The position numbers and the translations under genes are program-made. Below, in pieces: positions 35,648 through 43,678 of a stretch of DNA of 64,000 nucleotides (its first letter is position 1; each line of letters opens with the position of its first letter). Origin of the DNA: Mucilaginibacter sp. PAMC 26640 (GTDB lineage: Bacteria; Bacteroidota; Bacteroidia; Sphingobacteriales; Sphingobacteriaceae); NCBI GenBank assembly GCA_001596135.1, contig CP014773.1, forward strand, positions 2,170,001-2,234,000, given 5' to 3'. The notes beneath the pieces were generated by a model. That model was given only the letters and a program-made list of their open reading frames with translations. It searched no databases and was not told the DNA's origin.

Positions 35648-36517
35648 ATGAAGAAATCGCTTGTTATTTTTTATGCCATTATCATTTATGCGGTAGCAGA
35701 ACTGATGTGGTGGGGGTATATGCTGGTAAATCTGCAGCCCCGGCGGTTTGCCATGATCATGGGTGAAGGCTCTATGTTTGTTATCGTGTTTTTAACAGGT
35801 GCATTTTATATGCATAAGTCGCTTGCCAAAGAGCGCAAGCTGATGGAGCAGAAGAAGAATTTCCTGCTATCCGTTACCCATGAATTGAAATCGCCTCTGG
35901 CATCTATCAAGATCCTTTTACAAACTATCCAGAAGCGTGATCTGAGTAAAGCGCAGATCCTTGATTTTATAGATAAGTCCCTTTTAGATGTAGAGCGACT
36001 GGATGATATGGTGGAGAATATGCTATTGGCATCCAAAATCGAAAACCGCTCTTACAGCTTTCCTAAAGCAGAGTTTAATTTGTCAGTTTTGGTGGATAGT
36101 ATTGTTAACCGACTGCAGATTACAAAATGTGATTGCAACCAGCAGATCATCAATGCGGAGATAGAGCCTAAGATAGAGATCACCGGGGATAAGTTTGCGC
36201 TTACTTCGGTAGTAACCAACCTGGTAGAGAATGCAGTAAAATATTCAAAACCTTGTATGGCTGTGGATGTTAAACTTTTTTCTAAAGATGGCAAGGTGTA
36301 TTTCCAGGTGGCTGATCATGGCATCGGTATAGCCGATAATGAGAAAACCCGTATTTTTGATAAGTTTTACCGCGTGGGTAGCGAAGATACCCGCAATACC
36401 AAGGGCACCGGGCTTGGATTATATATTGTAAAAGAAGTGCTGGATAAGCACCAGGCCAGTATTAGAGTGAAGGATAACCGCCCCGAAGGCAGTGTTTTTG
36501 AAGTTGTATTTGCATAA
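35648..36517 (+). CDS. Sensor histidine kinase
   Basis: 289 residues from the ATG at 35648. Two membrane helices (about 4-28 and 40-56) with almost no periplasmic loop, then HisKA with His78 (SVTHELKSPLASIK), N box NLVENAVKYS, G1 DHGIGIA and G2 GTGLGLYIVKE. The tiny sensor suggests it detects a membrane or internal signal. Its regulator follows at 36531. Confidence 0.9.
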   Translation: MKKSLVIFYAIIIYAVAELMWWGYMLVNLQPRRFAMIMGEGSMFVIVFLTGAFYMHKSLAKERKLMEQKKNFLLSVTHELKSPLASIKILLQTIQKRDLSKAQILDFIDKSLLDVERLDDMVENMLLASKIENRSYSFPKAEFNLSVLVDSIVNRLQITKCDCNQQIINAEIEPKIEITGDKFALTSVVTNLVENAVKYSKPCMAVDVKLFSKDGKVYFQVADHGIGIADNEKTRIFDKFYRVGSEDTRNTKGTGLGLYIVKEVLDKHQASIRVKDNRPEGSVFEVVFA

Positions 36518-36530
36518 ACCAATTATAGAG

Positions 36531-37238
36531 ATGACGCCCACAAAAAAAAGAATTTTACTAGCTGAAGACGAAGACCATTTGTTAGAAGCCATCAAATTAA
36601 ACCTGGAGCTGGAAGGTTATAAAGTTTCTACAGCAAATAACGGTAAAAAAGCACTCCAGATTTTTAAAGAAGAGCGTTTTAATCTGGTGATACTGGATGT
36701 GATGATGCCGGAGATTGATGGGTTTGTGGTTGCAGAAACCATCCGCCTGGAAAACTCTGAAGTACCCATTATGTTCCTTACTGCCAAAAATACCAATGAG
36801 GATAAGATCTCCGGCCTTAAAAAAGGAGCGGATGATTACCTAACAAAACCTTTTAACCTGGAAGAACTGATTTTGAGGGTTAATAACCTGGTTAAGCGTA
36901 GTCTCAAAGGGGAAGACCTGAAAGAATTTAATAGCTACAAAATAGGTGAGAAAACTATCCATTTTAATTCATTTGAATTGGTGAACGAGGATGGCAGCAT
37001 TACCCCTTTAACCAAAAAGGAAACAATGCTGCTGAAGCTTTTGATAGAGCGCCGTAACGAGGCTGTATCGCGCGAGCAGATCCTGGAGACGGTTTGGAAT
37101 TATGATGTATATCCGAGTACCCGCACCATCGATAACTTTATCTTAACCTTCCGCAAGTATTTTGAACCGGATCCTAAAAATCCTGTATATTTTCACTCTA
37201 TCCGCGGCGTGGGTTACAAGTTTACAGATCAGCACTAG
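36531..37238 (+). CDS. Response regulator, OmpR/PhoB family
   Basis: 235 residues from the ATG at 36531. Receiver domain with acidic pair E12/D13, phospho-acceptor Asp56 (VILDVMMPEIDG), T in MFLTAKN and K in YLTKPF; C-terminal winged helix TRTIDNFILTFRKYFEPD and HSIRGVGYKF. Cognate of the upstream kinase (13 bases apart). Confidence 0.92.
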   Translation: MTPTKKRILLAEDEDHLLEAIKLNLELEGYKVSTANNGKKALQIFKEERFNLVILDVMMPEIDGFVVAETIRLENSEVPIMFLTAKNTNEDKISGLKKGADDYLTKPFNLEELILRVNNLVKRSLKGEDLKEFNSYKIGEKTIHFNSFELVNEDGSITPLTKKETMLLKLLIERRNEAVSREQILETVWNYDVYPSTRTIDNFILTFRKYFEPDPKNPVYFHSIRGVGYKFTDQH

Positions 37239-37241
37239 TAC

Positions 37242-37763
37242 ATGTTTACAAAACGGGCACGCATATTAGTCACCGGTCTTTTTGTGATACTGCTTACGGT
37301 AGTTTTGTATATGCACATTTACCCTTTGGCTGCCGTTTGTGTAATGTTTATTGTGCTGCTGATTTGGGGGTATTATAAACAGGGGCCAATTGTACTGGCC
37401 GCCAAGCATTTTCACGACAAAGATTATCGTGGCGCCGAGCGTTTGTTGAATGAGGTTAACCGGCCGGAATGGCTGAGTAAACGGCGCAGGGGTTTTTATG
37501 AGTTCATCTACGGCGGTATCTGCATGCAGAAAAAAGATTATGATGAAGCTGAACGCCACTATGAAATAGCAGCCCAGTACCCGCTTCGCAGTGCAAATGA
37601 CCATGTGGCCGCGCTGATGCATGTGGCCAATATTAATGTACGCAACGGTAATTTTGAAAAGGCCAAAGCCTATTTACAACTCGCCGAAAAGCATAAAGAT
37701 AAAATAACTGCTAAAATGAAAGACGTAATGAGTCGCGTTGAGCAGGAATTGAAAAAACACTAA
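37242..37763 (+). CDS. Membrane-anchored TPR-like protein
   Basis: 173 residues. Two hydrophobic segments at about 7-25 and 27-43, then helical repeats around KHFHDKDYRGAERLLNEVNR, GGICMQKKDYDEAERHYEIA and NIHVR-like NINVRNGNFEKAKAYLQLAE, which fit TPR units. Three bases after the response regulator, so co-expressed. Function unknown; perhaps a scaffold for the two-component system or the haem enzymes. Confidence 0.7.
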   Translation: MFTKRARILVTGLFVILLTVVLYMHIYPLAAVCVMFIVLLIWGYYKQGPIVLAAKHFHDKDYRGAERLLNEVNRPEWLSKRRRGFYEFIYGGICMQKKDYDEAERHYEIAAQYPLRSANDHVAALMHVANINVRNGNFEKAKAYLQLAEKHKDKITAKMKDVMSRVEQELKKH

Positions 37764-37767
37764 AATA

Positions 37768-37837
37768 GAGGCAAGACTTTAAGCGTCAGGAAGCAAGATG
37801 GATTTTTCTTGCTTCCTGGTTCTTATCTTCTTACCTC
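37768..37837 (+). repeat. Palindromic repeat between the TPR gene and hemE
   Basis: Near-perfect inverted structure: AGGAAGCAAGA (37788-37798) / TCTTGCTTCCT (37807-37817) with an 8-base loop, extended outward by GAGGCAAGA / TCTTACCTC. Left half also occurs at 16719. No T tract, so it is a repeat rather than a clear terminator. Confidence 0.7.
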
Positions 37838-37846
37838 TCCAATATT

Positions 37847-38869
37847 ATGAGAGATTCGTTATTAATAAAAGCCGCATTTTCAGAAGCAATAGAACGTCCA
37901 CCCGTATGGATGATGCGCCAGGCAGGCCGTTTTATGCCACAATACTGGGAAATCAAAAACAAGTACTCCTTCCTGGAAATGTGCAAAACGCCGGAGATCG
38001 CTGCTGATGTAACCATGCTACCGGTTGATCTGCTGGATATTGATGCAGCTATTCTATTTTCCGATATACTCGTAACCGGTGAAGCAATGGGCGGCGACTT
38101 AAGCTTTACCCAAGGTATCGGCCCCAAATTTGCCAACCCGGTACGCACGCAGGCCGATATAGATAACCTGCAAACTGAAGTAGGCGATAAACTGCAATAT
38201 GTGGCCGATGCCATTAAAGTCATTCAGCAACGGCTGAACGGTAAAATACCTTTGATCGGTTTTGCAGGTGCTCCATTTACTGTAATGAGTTATTTAGTGG
38301 AGGGCGGATCATCTAAAGATTTTAAGCTAACCAAGTTGATGCTGCACAACCACCCGGAAATGGCGCATCAGTTATTGTCAAAAATAGCAACGGTTACAGC
38401 CGACTACCTAAACCTGCAAATTGCTGCCGGGGTAAATGCCGTGCAGATCTTTGATAGCTGGGCTCAGGCTTTATCATGGGATGATTATACCGAGTTTTCG
38501 CACCGCTACATTGTGGAGATCATTAGCAAGCTTAACCGGAAAGATATTCCGGTAATCTCATTTTGTAAAGGCAGTTCGGTATTTGCACCGCTAATGGCAG
38601 AGGCCAAGCCGGATGTAGTATCTATCGACTGGAATGTTGATCTGTTAGATATCAAGAATCGTTTACCGCAAGGTATTGCTGTACAGGGTAACCTGGATCC
38701 GCATATTTTGTATGCCGATAAGAAAGTGATCAAAGAACGCATTTACCGCCTGTTCGACCGTATGAAAGGTGAAAAAGGCTTCATCTTCAACCTTGGGCAC
38801 GGCATCATGCCGGATATTCCGTTTGATAATGTGAAGTACGCGGTTGAGGTGATAAAAGAGTATAGATAA
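37847..38869 (+). CDS. hemE: Uroporphyrinogen decarboxylase
   Basis: Converts uroporphyrinogen III to coproporphyrinogen III. 340 residues. N-terminal RPPVWMMRQAGRFMPQYWE holds the substrate-binding arginines; FSDILVTGEAMG carries the catalytic-type Asp; GFAGAPFTVMSYLVEGG and FNLGHGIMPDIP are conserved. Separated from the two-component genes only by a palindromic repeat. Confidence 0.97.
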   Translation: MRDSLLIKAAFSEAIERPPVWMMRQAGRFMPQYWEIKNKYSFLEMCKTPEIAADVTMLPVDLLDIDAAILFSDILVTGEAMGGDLSFTQGIGPKFANPVRTQADIDNLQTEVGDKLQYVADAIKVIQQRLNGKIPLIGFAGAPFTVMSYLVEGGSSKDFKLTKLMLHNHPEMAHQLLSKIATVTADYLNLQIAAGVNAVQIFDSWAQALSWDDYTEFSHRYIVEIISKLNRKDIPVISFCKGSSVFAPLMAEAKPDVVSIDWNVDLLDIKNRLPQGIAVQGNLDPHILYADKKVIKERIYRLFDRMKGEKGFIFNLGHGIMPDIPFDNVKYAVEVIKEYR

Positions 38870-38892
38870 GCCCCCCAGCCCCCTGAAGGGGG
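38870..38892 (-). repeat. C/G-run palindrome after hemE
   Basis: GCCCCCCAGCCCCCTGAAGG, ending GGG: the same element as before hemB but in the opposite orientation. It begins directly after the hemE stop and may double as a transcript-end hairpin. Confidence 0.6.
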
Positions 38893-38915
38893 AGTAGGAG
38901 GATGAATTTCAAATT

Positions 38916-38997
38916 GTCATTGTGAGAAACGAAGCAATCTCTAAACTATGCAGATCGAATATGCAGATCGGGAGATTACTTCGTGCCTCGCAATGAC
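38916..38997 (+). repeat. GTCATTG-type long palindromic repeat
   Basis: Arms of 26 bases: 38916-38941 begins GTCATTGTGAGAAACGAAGC, and 38972-38997 is its complement with four mismatches (GAGATTACTTCGTGCCTCGC...). The loop holds a direct repeat TATGCAGATCG x2. I recognise GTCATTGCGAGGCACGAAG as a sequence common in intergenic repeats of many bacteria. It lies between hemE and hemJ. Confidence 0.8.
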
Positions 38998-39010
38998 GTG
39001 TTAGGAAAGC

Positions 39011-39544
39011 ATGTACCAATACGTTTTAGCCATACATATCATCTTTGTAGTCTGCTGGATGGCGGGGCTATTTTATATTGTACGTTTGTTTATATATCAC
39101 CGCGAGGCGCAGGATAAGCCGGAACCTGCGCGTAGCATCCTGTCGGAGCAATTCGAAATCATCGAGAAGAAGCTGTGGTGGATCATCGCAACTCCAAGTA
39201 TGTATTTCGTGATCCTTGCCGGTGCTACCATGCTGCATCTTAATCCCGGTTTGTGGAAAATGCCCTGGCTGCATGTAAAGCTCACTTTTGTGGTGGCACT
39301 GATCGCCTATCACTTTATTTGCCAGAAAATTATGAAGCAAATGGCAAAAGGTACCTACAAGTGGACTTCCCTACAGCTTCGCCTTTGGAACGAAGTAGCC
39401 ACTATTTTCCTGTTCGCTATTGTTTTCCTGGTGGTATTAAAAAGTGCCGTCAATTGGATCTTTGGCGTTATTGGTATTATCCTTTTTAGCCTCATTATCA
39501 TGTCGGCGGTAAAGGTTTATAAGTATTTTAGGGAGAAGAGGTAA
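39011..39544 (+). CDS. hemJ: Protoporphyrinogen oxidase HemJ
   Basis: 177 residues, four to five membrane helices. LAIHIIFVVCWMAGLFYIVR followed by LFIYH and the WLHVKL motif contain the conserved histidine and lysine of the HemJ/UPF0093 family, which oxidises protoporphyrinogen IX. Position at the end of the haem genes supports this. Ends in a basic KYFREKR tail. Confidence 0.87.
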   Translation: MYQYVLAIHIIFVVCWMAGLFYIVRLFIYHREAQDKPEPARSILSEQFEIIEKKLWWIIATPSMYFVILAGATMLHLNPGLWKMPWLHVKLTFVVALIAYHFICQKIMKQMAKGTYKWTSLQLRLWNEVATIFLFAIVFLVVLKSAVNWIFGVIGIILFSLIIMSAVKVYKYFREKR

Positions 39545-39622
39545 GTTATGCAATGCTGCCTTCATGTAAATTGCTTACCGGGAAAATCAGATCGCAATTG
39601 TTCCAATTTAAATTTCCCTGAT

Positions 39623-39828
39623 TTAGACTGAATTTGCAAACAGTTTTTCATCCAGATATTTTGATATTGACGGGTGTTGAGCTTTGATCAGAAATGGTTT
39701 GAAATCAACCCGTTTGGTAGTGTTATCACTAAATTTTATTTCGATTACAAAATTTCCTAATAGTTCGCCGAAGTGACTTCTATAACTTCAATGGAAACTA
39801 ATTCTGTGTAATCCTGGGTAATTTTCAT
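39623..39828 (-). pseudogene. DUF2442-like protein, frameshifted
   Basis: From an ATG at 39828 the frame reads MKITQDYTELVSIEVIEVTS and stops at a TAG after 23 codons. In the neighbouring frame it continues FGELLGNFVIEIKFSDNTTK, then RVDFKPFLIKAQHPSISKYL and DEKLFANSV, a typical DUF2442 C-terminal pattern. The length (206 bases) is not a multiple of three, so one frameshift is needed. The remainder of the 300-base gap after hemJ shows nothing else. Confidence 0.6.
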
Positions 39829-39847
39829 TTTAATCTTTCTGTAATAT

Positions 39848-41113
39848 TTATTTGCCCAAATAAACAACCCCATCCTTCATCACAAAGCCTACCTGCTTTA
39901 CGGCTTTAATATCTACGGAAGGATCACCGCTAACGGCAACCAGATCCGCTACGTAACCTGCCTTGATATTCCCCGAAGTCTTCATTCCGAAAACTGCTGC
40001 GTTCACCGATGTAGCCGACCGAAGCACGTCTATAGGTTTCATGCCATACTCCACCATCAGCAGCATTTCCAATGAGTTATTGCCATGAGTAAACACGCCT
40101 ACATCGCCGCCCATGCAAATGGTTACACCGGCCTTTAGTGCTTCGGTGAAGATGTAATGCTTATGCTTTACACTTTCCGGCTCCGGGTCGATGCCTTTCT
40201 TCCAGCCGTGGTAGAACTGGATGGATTCTGTAGCAGCCAGCGTTGGGCAAAGGGCAATTCTTTTTGCTTTCATCTGTTTAAATAACTCCGGTGTGCCGCC
40301 ATCTCCGTGCTCAATGGTACTTACACCGGCAGCTATGGCTCTGCGCAATCCCTCTTCGGTACCAGAATGTACCACCACCTGCCTGCCGCTGCTGCCAGCA
40401 ACCGCTACGGCCGTTTTTAGTTCCTGCTCGGTAAAAGTAGGCTCCGACGCCCCGTCCACTCCCCACCGGTAATCGGCATAAAGTTTTATCACATCCGCGC
40501 CGTATCCAATCTGCGAGCGTATTACGCGGGTAAGTCCTTCGCTGCCATCCGCTTCTTCTGCACCTTTTATCAGGTTCAACTCGCTCACGCCGCTTTTGGG
40601 CCCGTAGCTGCCCGTGGCAACAATAGCCCTTGTGGCAACCAGCATCCGCGGTCCTGGCACTACCCCCTTGTCAATGGCGGTTTTTAATCCCGCATCGTCA
40701 TACCCGGCACCTTCAGTACCTAAATCCCTAACTGTCGTAAATCCTGCCATCAACGTTGCTCTGGCGTGTTCTACGGCCCGGGCCGTACGTTCAGCGCGGC
40801 TTTCGGTCAGCACCTGCTGGTCCCAGGAAGTTTCGTTGTATGGATGCAGGAATAAATGCGAGTGGCCTTCAATCATGCCCGGCATCAGCGTGCTCCCTTT
40901 AAGTACTATCACTTTAGCGGAGGCTGGTACCGCCATAGATGATGGTTCTCCCGCGGCTTCAATATGCTTACCTTTTACCAATACCCACCAACCCTGATGA
41001 ATCTGGTTACCATCGAAAACACGGTCGGGTTTTAGAATGGTATAAGCATCCTGAGCAGAGAGTTGAATTTGGAGTAAAATTAGGGCTACTATTAACGAAA
41101 GGAACTTTTTCAT
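39848..41113 (-). CDS. Secreted amidohydrolase (imidazolonepropionase-like)
   Basis: 421 residues with an N-terminal signal peptide (MKKFLSLIVALILLQIQLSA). Metal-dependent amidohydrolase barrel: EGHSHLF (HxH), IKLYADY with the bridging Lys, VVHSGT, IEHGDGG and MGGDVG with the catalytic Asp. Exported members of this group include Xaa-Pro or Xaa-Arg dipeptidases and other amide hydrolases; specificity cannot be read here. Confidence 0.82.
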   Translation of the reverse strand: MKKFLSLIVALILLQIQLSAQDAYTILKPDRVFDGNQIHQGWWVLVKGKHIEAAGEPSSMAVPASAKVIVLKGSTLMPGMIEGHSHLFLHPYNETSWDQQVLTESRAERTARAVEHARATLMAGFTTVRDLGTEGAGYDDAGLKTAIDKGVVPGPRMLVATRAIVATGSYGPKSGVSELNLIKGAEEADGSEGLTRVIRSQIGYGADVIKLYADYRWGVDGASEPTFTEQELKTAVAVAGSSGRQVVVHSGTEEGLRRAIAAGVSTIEHGDGGTPELFKQMKAKRIALCPTLAATESIQFYHGWKKGIDPEPESVKHKHYIFTEALKAGVTICMGGDVGVFTHGNNSLEMLLMVEYGMKPIDVLRSATSVNAAVFGMKTSGNIKAGYVADLVAVSGDPSVDIKAVKQVGFVMKDGVVYLGK

Positions 41114-41313
41114 AAATGATTTAGGTAGAGGATTGTAATTTAGGCATTATTGCCTTTATTAATGAAAATATAGCCAGTTTTTTCAGTTGGGGGTCAGCTG
41201 TCGTTTATATACTTTACAATGATCTATATTAGGAAGATCATTCTCTTGTCTTGTTTCCGAATTATTTACAACCTCATGCAACCATTAGGCAACAATCGCC
41301 ATCTTACTTTTAA

Positions 41314-41886
41314 ATGATGTTTGTGGAACCTAGGCTCACTATTGACGAACTGGTATTGCGTTGCAAAGCCGGGCAGCGTAAGGCGCAGGAAATGCTGTAC
41401 AAGCTGCTGGCTGCAAAAATGATGGGCGTGTGCCTGCGATATGCCACCGACCGGATGGAAGCCGAGGACATGCTGCAGAATGGGTTTATCAAGGTTTTTC
41501 AAAAGATGCAGGACTACCGGGGCGATGGATCTTTTGAGGGATGGGTAAGGCGCATCATGGTGCACAGCTCCATCGAATATTACCGCAAACATCACCGCAT
41601 GATGCAGCTGGTTGAATTTGATGAGGCAGGGCTGGAACCGTCAGTAAATGCAGCAGCGGCATCGAGCCTGGAGGCAAAAGACCTGTTAGCGCTGGTAACA
41701 GCCCTATCGCCGGGTTACCGTATGGTATTTAACCTTTATGCCATTGATGGGTATTCGCACAAGGAGATCGCTGAGATAGTTGGCATTAGCGAGGGTGCCA
41801 GCAAGTCGCAACTCTCCAGGGCCAGGGCAGTTTTAAAGGAACAAATTTTACAGATTGAAAAAAAAAGCTATGAGTATGCAGGATAA
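41314..41886 (+). CDS. ECF-type RNA polymerase sigma factor
   Basis: 190 residues. Region 2: AQEMLYKLLAAKMMGVCLRY and EAEDMLQNGFIKVFQKM plus SFEGWVRRIMVHSSIEYYRK; region 4: LSPGYRMVFNLYAIDGYSHK, then EIAEIVGISEGASKSQLSRA. It overlaps the next gene by 17 bases, a coupling typical for sigma/anti-sigma pairs. TACTTTTA at about 41304 resembles a -7 box. Confidence 0.92.
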   Translation: MMFVEPRLTIDELVLRCKAGQRKAQEMLYKLLAAKMMGVCLRYATDRMEAEDMLQNGFIKVFQKMQDYRGDGSFEGWVRRIMVHSSIEYYRKHHRMMQLVEFDEAGLEPSVNAAAASSLEAKDLLALVTALSPGYRMVFNLYAIDGYSHKEIAEIVGISEGASKSQLSRARAVLKEQILQIEKKSYEYAG

Positions 41887-42661
41887 AGAATTTGATGAAT
41901 TATTCCGCTCCAAACTCGGGAGTTTTGAGTCGGAACCCTCCAGAGAGCGTTGGGACAGCATAGCTTCAGAAGTAAACTTAAGTAAACCCGGGCGTTCGGC
42001 CTTACCTTTTATCGGCATAGCTGCCAGTATACTGATAGTGATCACAGCCGGTGTGTTCTTTCTAAAGCCATCAAAAGTAACGAACGTTAAAGCGGATCAG
42101 GTAATAGTAGCCCGTAACCGCCAGCAGCCTAAAGTAACTATGGCCCCGCAGTATATCCCTCCGGCAGCAGTAGTAAAAGTGCAGGAGCCAGTTATTGCCT
42201 TGGCCCCCCAAAACATCATAAAACGGCGGAACATAGAAAATAGCGGTGTAGTCAAACAAGAAGTCGCTTTAGCTGTCGTTAACCCCGGGGAAGCGGCAAT
42301 TGAAGAGCATCCTTTGGCCGGTGTTCAAAAACAGCCAGACGTGTTAGCAGTCACTTTGCCGCCTGTTCAATCGCTGGTGAGTAACGCGGAAAAGGCACCG
42401 GCTAAGCTCAATGCACAGCCAGACGTGGCTGTAGGATCGGTACAAGTGCCACCGGTTAAAGCTATTGCGTTAACCCGCCTTAAAAAGCGTGGTATTAGTA
42501 CTTTTGGCGACCTTATTAATGTAGTGGTAGCCAGTGTGGATAAACGGAAAGACAAGCTGATCGAATTCAGTAACAAGGATGACGATGAATCATTAGTTAC
42601 AGGTTTAAACCTGGGCATTGTAAAAGTTAAAAAAGAAGAAGTTATAGCAACCAATAAATAA
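41870..42661 (+). CDS. Putative membrane anti-sigma factor
   Basis: 263 residues from the ATG at 41870 (41876 also possible). A cytosolic N-terminus of about 44 residues (DKEFDELFRSKLGSFESEPS), one membrane helix (about 45-65), and a long Pro/Val/Ala-rich periplasmic part ending in a charged region. No zinc-binding HxxxCxxC motif. Identified as anti-sigma from position, overlap and topology. Confidence 0.65.
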   Translation: MSMQDKEFDELFRSKLGSFESEPSRERWDSIASEVNLSKPGRSALPFIGIAASILIVITAGVFFLKPSKVTNVKADQVIVARNRQQPKVTMAPQYIPPAAVVKVQEPVIALAPQNIIKRRNIENSGVVKQEVALAVVNPGEAAIEEHPLAGVQKQPDVLAVTLPPVQSLVSNAEKAPAKLNAQPDVAVGSVQVPPVKAIALTRLKKRGISTFGDLINVVVASVDKRKDKLIEFSNKDDDESLVTGLNLGIVKVKKEEVIATNK

Positions 42662-42662
42662 A

Positions 42663-43502
42663 ATGAAACACACCATATTTACCCTTATTATATGTTTTGC
42701 TGCAGCCAGCGTGTTTGCACAGACTAACCCGGCGGATACCGCCAAAAAGCCAATGGCCGATTCGGCTACCACGGTTGTTGATACCATTAAAAAAGTTAAA
42801 AAAAGAAAACTTAACATAAGCTTTGGCAAAAATGATGACGATGCAAAACCCGATACCTCCTACACGTCATCAAAAGCACCGGGCTTCTCGTTCGGGCTTA
42901 CCTTTACACGCTTTGATATCGGTTTAACCACCCTCAACGATAATGGCAGCTTTAAACTCTCGCCTGCAAACAATTTTCTGCGGTACCGGTCATGGCGGAG
43001 CAGTAACATCGGTTTTGATGTATTGCAAATCGGTTATAGGTTCAGCAGTTCGTTCAGGATCTACACTTCCGGCGGGTTCGACTGGATCAACCTGCGCCTG
43101 CGCGAACGCGGCACCGTATTGCGCGACCAGGACGTGTTAACTTTTGTGCCCGATAATGTGAACTACAGTAAAAACCGGCTTACCGCCAGTTACCTGCGCG
43201 TACCGGTAGCGTTCGACTTTCGCACCCGCGATGATGCCGACGGCCGCAGATTTCACTTTGTAGGGGGGCTGGATATGGGCCTGCTGCTGAGTAGCAGCCT
43301 GAAGCAGGAAAGCCAGCAAAACGGCGATCAAAAACGCAGCGGTGATTACCACTTTACTAAATTTCGTTATGGTCCATTTTTAAGAGTAGGCTATGGCGCT
43401 ATAGGTTTCTATGCTAAATATTACCTCAACGATACCTTCGACGATAGCCCCGCACAGGCCGGTTTAAGAAGCTTTAACGTGGGGATGAGCGTAGGCTGGT
43501 AA
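42663..43502 (+). CDS. Outer-membrane beta-barrel protein
   Basis: 279 residues with a signal peptide ending ASVFAQ. After a charged linker rich in Lys and Asp, alternating amphipathic strands (FSFGLTFTRFDIGL, FLRYRSWRSSNIGFDVLQIG, LRVPVAFDFRTR, RVGYGAIGFYAKYYL) end in a C-terminal aromatic (GMSVGW), as in PorT-like small barrels. One base after the anti-sigma gene, so likely part of that regulon and perhaps the envelope component that is sensed. Confidence 0.72.
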   Translation: MKHTIFTLIICFAAASVFAQTNPADTAKKPMADSATTVVDTIKKVKKRKLNISFGKNDDDAKPDTSYTSSKAPGFSFGLTFTRFDIGLTTLNDNGSFKLSPANNFLRYRSWRSSNIGFDVLQIGYRFSSSFRIYTSGGFDWINLRLRERGTVLRDQDVLTFVPDNVNYSKNRLTASYLRVPVAFDFRTRDDADGRRFHFVGGLDMGLLLSSSLKQESQQNGDQKRSGDYHFTKFRYGPFLRVGYGAIGFYAKYYLNDTFDDSPAQAGLRSFNVGMSVGW

Positions 43503-43678
43503 GATACCGGTTGGATTAAATCTGCAGGGTTTCCCGACGTTAATTTGCGGCGAGTGTTCATTTGTGTAGCATTTCGGTTTTAAGTTCTTCCGCTTATTTG
43601 GTCAGTCTTTTGTTGTGCTAAATCACTGTTCCTGCTTTTGTGCTACAAACCAGGGTACAGATTTGTATATTGCACCCC

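Noticed and set aside
37788..37817. Hairpin before hemE as an intrinsic terminator
   Set aside because: No T tract after the stem and a related copy sits before rplQ; better explained as a dispersed repeat.
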